The notes under the pieces are model-generated. The model was not told the origin of the DNA, ran no database searches, and was given only the letters and a program-made list of their open reading frames with translations. This document shows positions 55,448 to 64,000 of a stretch of 64,000 nt of DNA, piece after piece. Within the stretch, counting starts at the first letter, position 1. Every line of letters starts with the position of its first letter. The translations under genes and the position numbers were made by a program. The DNA is from Beroe ovata (lineage: Eukaryota; Ctenophora; Nuda; Beroida; Beroidae): positions 136,429-200,428 of the forward strand of contig CAMPET010000054.1 in NCBI GenBank assembly GCA_946803715.1, given 5' to 3'.

Positions 55448-58400
55448 ATGGACTCGTCTCAAGACAGCCCAGGGAACCCCAGATCCTCACAGGATGGGGA
55501 TCCCAGTCCATCTCAGCAATCGGGCTCATTATTTGCTGCGGCAGACTCCGAGTCCCTATCTGCTGTCCCACCAACTCCCCAGAACCCGAGCGAGACTCCC
55601 TCACAGAACCCAAGCCAGACACCGAGCAGAACGCCCAGTCAAACACCTCAAACACCCAACCCTTTCACCTCTCCCCTCCCTCCCACATCTCCATTTCCTG
55701 CTACTTCGCCATTCCCACCAACTTCACCCTTCCCTGCCTCATCACCTCTCCCTGCATCCCCAATGGACATGGCTCGGAAACGAAACCGGCCCTCAGGTAT
55801 GGTTTTAGTAGATGTGAGCGCGTGTCCTTTGTAATGGAACATCCTCATAATTTCATCTATGTTCTATAACCATTCCTCTCTCAGATGACCCTGCTACCCC
55901 CTCTTCGAACGAGCCTGATTCTCAGCGGCGTCGCACTGCCACTCAACAGGGCGGCATCAGCCCTGCTCCAGTCCCCATGTCCTCAGAGATCGACTTGTCG
56001 TCTCCCATGACTTACGCCACTTCCCCTGGCAGTGTCCGTACCCCTCACTCGGGAGCAACGCCACACAGGCGGCGCACTGATATCACGGGGGCTGCTGGGC
56101 GGCGCGAAGTGGCTCTCACCACTGACGGATCTGATCTTGGTCTGAGCACTGACCCCGTGGGACCAACATCTGAAGCGGGTGGCGGAGCAAGGGTTGTTAT
56201 TTGGGGGACAGATGTCGTGGTCACTGAGACACAGGAACAATTTAGGAGGTTCATCACTCAGTACACTGAGGAAGAGGAAGGAGAGAGTTACTACATCCAG
56301 CGTTTAGAGGAGGTAAGTTGTGTTTCTCTCTGTCTGTGTGACAGTGTCTGTCTGTATGACTGTGTCTGTGGACTGTGGACTGTCTATCCTTGTCTGTGTT
56401 AGTGTGAGTGGGCAGTACCCAAGGGAGGTGTGTTTTTGTGATTGATGTGTCGACTATCAGTTTATACCCTCTACTCTCTCTCCCCACAGCTAGCTATATC
56501 TGAGGAACCGTTCCTGAACATATCCTGTGCGCACATACAACAGTTCTGTCCCGAGCTGTACAGACAACTCGTCCAATACCCACAGGAAGTCATCCCAACA
56601 TTTGATCAGTGTATCAATGAGCTTTTCCAGGAGCGATATAGTGACGTCACTCTACAGCATCAGATTCAGGTTTGTTGACCATAATTAGACACCTTGTAAA
56701 GCGTAGAGATCTGAAATGCTGATCTATTCTGGTCAGTGAACTTAGATCCATGTATTACAAAGACCAAAGTGTTACGAAGTTGAAAGTTAGTAACTTCCAT
56801 ATACTTAACATGGTTTACTCACACCACGAATTGACAGGTTCGGCCGTACAACTCGGAGAAAACTGCAAACATGAGATCGTTGAACCCAACTGACATTGAC
56901 CAGCTGATCACTATCAGTGGTATGGTCATCAGGAGCAGCAACATCATACCAGAAATGACAGAAGGTAGAATACCTACTGGGGGCTATCGAATATCGTCAA
57001 TCTCACTCATCTTTCGTGGTACAACTGGGATTTCTCACCACCCCTGTCTCCCACAGCATTCTTCCTGTGTTACGTGTGTCAGAAGACGCACACAGTGGAA
57101 ATTGATCGTGGCCGAATTGCAGAACCTGCGATCTGCCCTAACTGCGAGACACGACATAGTATGAGCATTGTTCACAACCGGTGTGTCTTCACGGATAAAC
57201 AGATGATAAAACTGCAGGAAGCACCAGGTTTGTGTGTGTTGGGGAAGTCGGGTGAAAGACAGATTATGAGGTTTGGCTTAAGATCAACAAATTGTGGTGG
57301 TGGGCACTCAACAGCGTGTGAGATGTGTATTTCATATTCACCCTACCCAATCACTACTTTGTTCCATAAAAAAACTGTCATACTCCAACCACTCTACTCC
57401 AGATGACATGCCAGCTGGTGAAACACCCCATACTGTCATCCTGTACGCTCACGATGACATGGTCGACTCTGTCAACCCCGGAGACAGGATTACAGTGACA
57501 GGCATCTACCGGGCGACCCCTGTCCGGTTCAACCCGCGACAGAGAAGTGTCAAGAGTGTCTACAGGACGCACATCGATGTCATTCATTTCCGCAAGGATG
57601 ATGAGCACAGGTAAGAAACACATACTGAAAAACTGGGTTCGCTAGGCTTAGCTTTTGATACGATCATAACTGTTGATACATGGGTAAACACATGACAGCA
57701 ATTGAATCAGCAATTGCCTCAGTTCCATCCATTGCATGACCAGCATATATTCTGATAATAACCACTGTGACATTGTAACTGTTATCACGTGTGTTTAGAC
57801 TCCGTGAAATAGATGGTGACGACGAGACGGGGGAAAAGTCAGCTCAATTCACTCCAGAGCGCGTTTCAGAGCTACAGACTCTCTCACAGTCCCCTGGTGT
57901 TTACGAGAGACTGGCCAATGCCATAGGTAGGTATCTCATGTAGCAGTCATATCGGCTCACTGCAGTGCTTCTCTTAAACCGGGTGAAAGCCACTTGAAAA
58001 CCACGTGACATTCTCTGTCCGATCAGCGCCGAGTATCTACGAGAACCTCGACATAAAGAAGGGTGTGTTGATGCAGCTCTTCGGTGGTGCAAGGAAGGAC
58101 TTTTCCAAAACTGGGCGTGGCCGATTTCGTCAAGATCTCAATATACTGCTTTGTGGTGACCCAGGTATGAGGAAAAAGATGCAAAATATGGGAATGACTC
58201 ACAAGATTCGCTGTATTACGTAGTTTAATAATTTCTCTTTTCGCACCGCAGGTACCAGCAAATCTCAGATGTTACAGTACGTGTTCAACTTGGTACCCCG
58301 TGGTCAGTACACGAGTGGGAAAGGGAGTTCAGCAACGGGTCTAACGGCGTACATAACCCGGGACCCGGAAACGAAACAGGTGGTGCTCCAGACGGGAGCC

Positions 58401-60136
58401 CTCGTTCTCTCCGATAACGGGGTGTGTTGCATTGACGAATTCGACAAGATGGACGACAGTACGCGGGCTGTTTTGCACGAGGTCATGGAGCAACAGACCC
58501 TGTCCATTGCTAAAGCTGGGATTATCTGTGTGCTAAATGCCAGGGCTTCCGTACTTGCTGCGGCCAATCCATGTGATTCTAGATGGAATGCTAAGCTTAC
58601 AATTGTGGAAAATATTCAGCTACCGCATACCCTGCTTTCTAGGTAAATGTCCCAGCGTGATGTTGTACTTGTTGTTGCTTTTGTTGTTGTTGTTGGGTGT
58701 TGTTGTTGTTGTTGTTGGGTGTTGTTACTGTTGTTGACGCTGTTGTTGCTGGTGTAGTTGTTGTTGTTGTTGTTGGTGTAGTTGTTGTTGGGTGTTGTTG
58801 TTGCTGTTGTTGTTACTGTTGTTGCTGTCGTTGTTGCTGTTGTTACTGATCTTATTCGTTAACATGATGTTTCCCAACAGGTTTGATCTTATCTTCCTGA
58901 TGTTGGATCCACAAGACGAGAGCTTTGATAGGAGACTTGCTACTCACTTAGTTTCGCTGTACTACAGATCTGGTGCTAAAACCAGAGTAGAGAGCATTGT
59001 AAGTTCGTTCGACTCCCTCTCTTATCACTGTAACAATTTCGAGTTGAAATTTTGGGAGGGTTTAACGAACGCGCACAAGGGTGACGCGCGGTGCGAAGCC
59101 GCGCAACTAAAATCAGCCGGGAATCAGCCGGGAATTCCCTCATTTAAACCTCCCTCCCCCTTTTGTGCAGGATAGTGAAGTTTTGAGGGACTACATAGCC
59201 TACTCTAGAACTTTCATCAACCCCAGACTTTCTGATGAGGCAGGGCAGAAGCTGATACAGACGTATGTTGGTGAGTAAATCCTGTACGTATTGTGCGTTT
59301 GCTTATTACTAGCAAAATGATGTAGTCACAATGCTGCTATGAAAACCAGTTGCCAACAAATTTTCGTCGCGCGCAACGCGCCATTTTAGCTTTCAATTCA
59401 ATTTTCCCACGCTTTGTTGCTGACTGTATCCGGAGATCAGAATTGCTTCTGTTTGAACCTGTAGATATCAATTCCTAGACACATTGAACCTAGCTTATCT
59501 CAGGAATGCGGAAGATAGGTATGGGCCGGGGGACTGTCACAGCCTATCCAAGACAACTAGAATCCCTGATCAGACTGTCAGAGGCACACGCTCGGATGAG
59601 ACTGTCCAATGTTGTCGAGGAGTTGGATGTCGAGGAAGCTACACGACTACACAAGGAAGCGTTGAAACAAGCTGCTACTGATCCTAAAACAGGTATGTAT
59701 AGAGAAACTGGGATAGCACATTTCTTCCACTGCTATTCCTTTTTCCAATCATTTCCTCTCTAAAATCTCATTAAACTGACCGCTCACATCAGGTCAGATA
59801 GATATGGAGATTCTGATGACTGGACTGAGTGCATCTAGTCGTGCTAAATGCGCTGAACTCGCTAAGTTTGTGATACAGACACTACAAAGTGGGAACAGGG
59901 CCTACAAAATGACAGAGCTGTACGACGCTTGTAAAGAGGGCTACAAGGACGGCTTCACCCAGGTAGGCAACGATGGTGGATGGAAATAGTAACTTGATTG
60001 TATTTGAGTTTCACCGATTCCTATTTTTCATGCTTTTATCCCCTAGGTTCAGTATGAAATGGTGTTACGAGACCTGCAGGAGGAAAACAAAATAGTTCAA
60101 ACGAGCAATCGGTTCTTCAGACTCAAGGATTCTTAA
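55448..60136 (+). CDS. MCM4: Replicative helicase subunit MCM4
   Basis: Fourteen exons join in phase: 55448-55796, 55885-56312, 56490-56669, 56838-56964, 57057-57227, 57403-57610, 57799-57926, 58027-58164, 58252-58642, 58881-58998, 59171-59270, 59504-59692, 59793-59962 and 60047-60136, giving 928 residues. The N terminus is a long S/T/P-rich tail ([20 protein letters not shown]), the usual CDK/DDK target region. The zinc finger is CYVC...CPNC. The AAA+ core has Walker A GDPGTSKSQ across an exon junction, Walker [10 protein letters not shown] and the arginine finger LLSRFDL; the [13 protein letters not shown] hairpin and a C-terminal winged helix ([17 protein letters not shown]) are present. 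MCM4 is part of the MCM2-7 replicative helicase. Confidence 0.97.
58655..58860 (+). repeat. GTT trinucleotide microsatellite in an MCM4 intron
   Basis: About 200 bp of (GTT)n with GGG and GCT interruptions, between exons ending 58642 and starting 58881. It stays open in several frames and produces poly-Leu or poly-Val artefacts. Confidence 0.9.
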
Positions 60137-61147
60137 GATAAGGAGTGAATCTCCTGGTGGCTGATCGCAATATGAGGACTCTAATTGTTTAATTTTAAAC
60201 TAACGTATTTATTGGTACTTAACATGTATTATTTCTAATTGTATTTCATTTTGAATGTTGACGACATGAGATAATGCGACACATTTTAACTTCTTTTTAT
60301 GTTATTTTTAAATTTCCCCTATTTATCATGTGAGGAATTTAAGCAGAATCTTGTCATAGTTCAGGCTATGATCAGCAATCAAATGTGAATTTCCAACGCT
60401 TGATATCTCATCTCTTACACTACAACGCAGTGTTTTGGTATTTGTACGTATGAGATCTAACGGTAATATATATTTCATACTGATGTCTCCTTGACATCTT
60501 TGTACCAATGCCATCGTATGATGGCACACACTTAAGAAGCAGCCAAGACAGCAAACCATGCGCGTATGGAATGCGATGGTGCGTTCACCCCATACTTGAG
60601 TCAGGTGATCGTGGTTGCATAATGTATTCCAGGCGCATTGAAGCATAATGTATACTTGGATTTATTGATTCTCCCGGGCGCCGTGCCACCTAAAGGATAT
60701 AGATTTGATCTGATCTTAGATTCTGCCATTGCATTTCCAATTGCAATGAATGTCGCCGTACATATCATTATGGTAAAGCTGACTGCTGAGATCAAATCGA
60801 TTTGTATTTTGTAAACACTCGACTTCTTGCAAAGCCGCGCGCGCTCAAAACTCCAATAAAATTTTTTGAAATGTTTAAACTATTGCATTTCACATCTGTG
60901 CATCACAGTCATGGACTCGAATGCTCAGCATTTTCAGCAGAGTAGATTGGCATTGCTGCTTCGAATTGAGTCTCAAAATTTTTCAAACACCGGCTCATCG
61001 CGACATTGACAATCATAGCGCGCGGCTTTTGTCTCCTCGAATCGAGCGCTAGTTTGTGGTATATAAGTTCTCACTCACGCGTTAGAGCTTCGGCAGGTGT
61101 TGTTTAGACTAGAGACACTTTAGGCTATAACACAATTTCTTCGCCGA
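60137..61147. other. MCM4-cyclin D spacer
   Basis: About 1 kb, AT-rich, no gene seen. A short CG-dense stretch near 60830-60850 and 61010-61040 precedes the cyclin gene and a TATATAAG-like sequence near 61061 could be its core promoter. Confidence 0.4.
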
Positions 61148-61969
61148 ATGTTTTGCTATGAGTCAAGTTTGAATGGTTTTTACAAACCTAAACGTGCATC
61201 ACCTGATGGATGCAATATTGACGATGATAGGACGTTAAGTAATTTGTTGAGAGTAAGCTCATTTTACCAACCGGATCCACACTATCTTTCAACGAAGCAG
61301 CAGAATGGTTTCACTGAATCCATGCGAAGCCAGCTCGTCGAATGGATGTTTGGAGTGAGTACTTTCCCAACTAATTCAATACTTCATTTTCATCAGTATT
61401 ATCCCCATTATTCTTTGTCATTTCATTGATATTATAAGACAGCATCCTACAATACTTACTCATAACACTTATGTTCCAACACTTACGCAATCATCTATTT
61501 TGAGGATACTATCTTTTCATACCAACACACATCTCATATTCAATTCCTGCGACTCTCTGTTTTAGTTGAGGCTGAAATAGAAACCACGGTACTTGAATCA
61601 GACATGTAAATGTCCATACTAATTTGGATCTCAACCACAACACCCTTCATTACATACGTGTTTCTGCAGACAGGATAAAAATACAGCTGTAACTTCACCT
61701 TTGTACACGTCATCAATGAATATCAGCCCTATTTTGCAATTCGAATGGGAACACTAGGCTTTTCCCAGAGTTAATGGACAAAAAGGTCCGGGAAGTTCAA
61801 ATTCCGTCCACACGGTGGGCATCACGGGTTGCGAATATAATTATAACATTCTGCAGGGTGATGTAAGAAACCGAATTCGTCAAATATTCCTTGTTGTTGG
61901 TGGTATGATTAGGTTTCTATGTTGAAATTATCTGAAGGGAGGGTTCCCATATATCGTGACATTGGTCCG

Positions 61970-62001
<32 letters not shown>

Positions 62002-63777
62002 TTATCTATATCCCGTTTATGATATAACCTTATCGCAAACATAATGGTCGTCATGAATTAGGATGAATTTGATGATTCGTGGCGATGAAACGCAATACCT
62101 GGTTATAACAACATTCCAATATCGTGGAATGTACCTTAGTGGGATTCTCTAGTAATGATCAGAAGAATGGTATACTTGAGTGGTAATAGTGGTTCTCTAG
62201 CGTGCTGGAGCATGGTCATGCAGAGAATGCTGTGAGTTGATCTTCGAATATGAGGGAGCTGGCTACTCTGCACTGAACTATAGCTCTACTAATAACCCTT
62301 CCCACTGGTAATTCTCGCCAGCTCACCATTATCTGACACAAAGGGCCGCACTTTAAGTCACAATCAAGACAATGCGGATCCCCCGCCGCTGTATTGTGTC
62401 CGAATAATATATCATCGTGGCACTACAGCGTTACACAAGGCGCTTTCCTCAACTCTCAAGCCTCTGAGAGTGAGAGAGAGTGTGTGTAGAATATATTTGT
62501 GTGTTACAATGTACTAACACTACAGCTGCAGAGAGAGAGGGTATATAGGAGACACGTCACACGTTAGGAAAACCTGGCGTCAAAAACGCACGTTCCATGC
62601 AAACGCATTTCCGATTCATCAGTATCATTCGCGAATGTGCCACGGGGTGAGATGTGAGTCAGTGAAAAGAGAGTGTGAGAGAGAGGTCCTGCATCTGTCA
62701 GGGAATCCCTTGAAAGTTGCCCTTGGTCGGAGGTACCACTCCAGGGAAGCAGTACTTTCGTCCAATTACAATGCTCGGTTCACGGGAGTGTGTGAGAGAG
62801 ATAGGGCACTTTCACAAACCGTCACTGTGTGATGGACGTGGAAGCATGCTAAATGGAGAGATGAAAGAACCTGTTGTTACTTATCGTGAGAACCCCTCCT
62901 CTCGTGTCTCACTTCCCTATCCCCTCATGAGCGGATCATTGTGTTGATGAGAGGTGTCATAGAAATAGGGGGTACGTGTTGAAAACTCCTTCTCTCTCAC
63001 ACTGTCCCGCGGGGGCTGGAATGTGTTATCTACTTTTCACACAATCTTCTCACACAAACGGGTGGGTGAGTATGTGTGTGTGGTGATGAAACCTCAATCT
63101 AGACGGTCTGGTGTGAGTGATTGGGCAGTGGGCACCCTCTTCGTCTCGGATATATATAATATGGATCTGTGTTTGATGTAATGGATCTCATGCATGTTTA
63201 CAACATTTACCAAGGGTCCGGCGAGGTGGTGAGATCAAGGGTAGACTTGCCTCCTCCATTGCTAAGTAGAACATGAACAGGCCGCATTCCGCACGGCAAG
63301 CAATCACTTCAATCAGCCCGGAATCTCTAATGAATATAATATCACTGGAATATCATCGCTCTTCTCTCTCTCTCTTGTTCTCGTCATGATGGTGATCATC
63401 GTTGTTATTATTGTGTACAGCTAGGATCGCCACGCTTGGTCTGTGTGCGGTTAATTTAGAAAATTTAGTGTGTAGAAAGTTTGTGTGCGTGGGCTTATAC
63501 AAACACAGACACACATACAACCGAACACACAAGCAGGGATACACCAGACCTCACAATCCGCTGATTAGATTACGCTACTCAGCACGGAGTGTATGATGAG
63601 TGTACCGCAGCAGAGATTCGTATCAAGTATAAACTAATTTCACACGAATTATCACATCATTGATCATCAGGAAACTAACCTCCCCCTCTCCTTGTCCAGA
63701 TATCATCCGATGTGTGTGAGGATGGTGTCCTGCCCCATGCTGTCAACCTGCTCGACAGATACCTCTCTACGCAATTG
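61148..63777 (+). CDS. D-type cyclin, N-terminal part, gene continues past the window
   Basis: Exon 1 (61148-61354) encodes 69 residues; exon 2 begins at 63700 after a 2.3-kb intron, and its end near 63777 is uncertain. The cyclin box start is clear: DDDRTLSNLLRVSSFYQ, MRSQLVEWMFG, then ISSDVCEDGVLPHAVNLLDRYLS, which aligns with the DRVLxxML, MRxxVxxWM and EVFPLAxNYLDRFL blocks of cyclin D. Residues 1-5 are MFCYE, an LxCxE-like Rb-binding site with Met in place of Leu. Cyclin D activates CDK4/6 at the G1/S transition. The remainder of the cyclin box lies beyond 64000 or in exons I could not recognise. Confidence 0.8.
61355..63699 (+). other. Long first intron of the cyclin D gene
   Basis: At 2.3 kb it is by far the longest intron seen here. 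It contains a (TG)n run near 61975-62001 and purine-rich GAGAGA stretches (62460-62540, 62660-62690, 62800). No coding sequence was recognised; regulatory elements are possible. Confidence 0.5.
61975..62002 (+). repeat. TG microsatellite in the cyclin D intron
   Basis: Uninterrupted (TG)n of about 13 units. Confidence 0.9.
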
Positions 63778-64000
63778 GTTCGTGGAAACTCATGTTCCCT
63801 CCTCCCTTTCCTTACCCCCTCAATCCACTCCCCTCACTCCCTCACCATTATAACTGTGTTCCAACTCTCTCCCTCCCTCCCTCTCTGTGATTATCTCACA
63901 CTGCTGATGTGGCGACCACTTTACCCCATCACTTTTAGATATCATCAGCCAGGGTGGCCGCCACGCCGATGAACCAAATTACACACTATAAAATGATATA

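Noticed and set aside
58537-59175. Poly-Leu frames and a C-terminal extension after MCM4 exons
   Set aside because: They read the GTT microsatellite and introns; exon junctions in phase explain MCM4 without them.
62635-62947. Two overlapping 65-76 codon frames in the cyclin D intron
   Set aside because: No similarity; purine-rich low-complexity surroundings and no splice-site support.
1-64000. Bacterial or viral contamination
   Set aside because: Spliced animal genes occur throughout and no prokaryotic operon, phage or viral gene was recognised.

Overview
The window is nuclear DNA of an animal. The genes have GT-AG introns, mostly 60-700 bp, and most products have clear metazoan orthologues: SIX and NK-like homeobox proteins, D-type cyclin, augmin HAUS5, exocyst EXOC4/Sec8, importin-5, PIGV, CEP20, DJ-1, MCM4. 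Introns are short and intergenic spaces small. A DUF4246 protein, a STAND-TPR protein and divergent homeobox genes suggest a non-bilaterian or otherwise early-branching invertebrate. A sponge is plausible, but the sequence alone does not prove it. Three runs of N (642-850, 16511-16774, 31204-32069) and four single Ns mark a draft assembly.

Layout. Positions 1-2780 hold repeats and no recognised gene. Two plus-strand transcription-factor genes follow: a partial NK-like homeobox gene (2784-3370) and a SIX gene (4437-6090). Next is a minus-strand block of four genes: cytochrome c1, CWF19L1, VPS28 and a SMIM13-like membrane protein (6564-12470). From 14.7 kb to the end, every gene I recognise (20) is on the plus strand: an acidic protein with a GPI-type tail, a TSNAXIP1/C6orf118-like protein, HPDL, a DUF4246 protein, EXOC4, RAE1, IPO5, PIGV, CEP20, two related tiny membrane proteins, DJ-1, two tandem KH-domain RNA-binding proteins, a STAND NTPase with TPRs, HAUS5, PEX2, MCM4 and the start of a D-type cyclin. 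Exon chains for the multi-exon genes were joined by hand; codon phase agrees at every junction given, except where stated.

Function. Most genes are housekeeping: respiratory complex III, spliceosome, ESCRT-I, exocytosis, nuclear transport, GPI synthesis, replication licensing, spindle assembly, peroxisome import. There is no obvious single pathway. The notable features are organisational. There is one 50-kb single-strand gene run with spacers often under 500 bp. In many of these genes an AG acceptor-like site lies 2-11 nt before the start codon, and one pair of related small ORFs is only 64 bp apart. This suggests, but does not prove, polycistronic transcription with spliced-leader trans-splicing. 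Intronless genes (CWF19L1, RAE1, the first KH gene, STAND, HAUS5, PEX2 and the small proteins) lie among intron-rich ones. Other points of interest are a mitochondrial-looking membrane-anchored STAND-TPR protein, a C-rich leader on a gene of the poly(C)/YCAY-binding KH class, a one-base frame break in the DUF4246 gene, and several foldback/MITE families.
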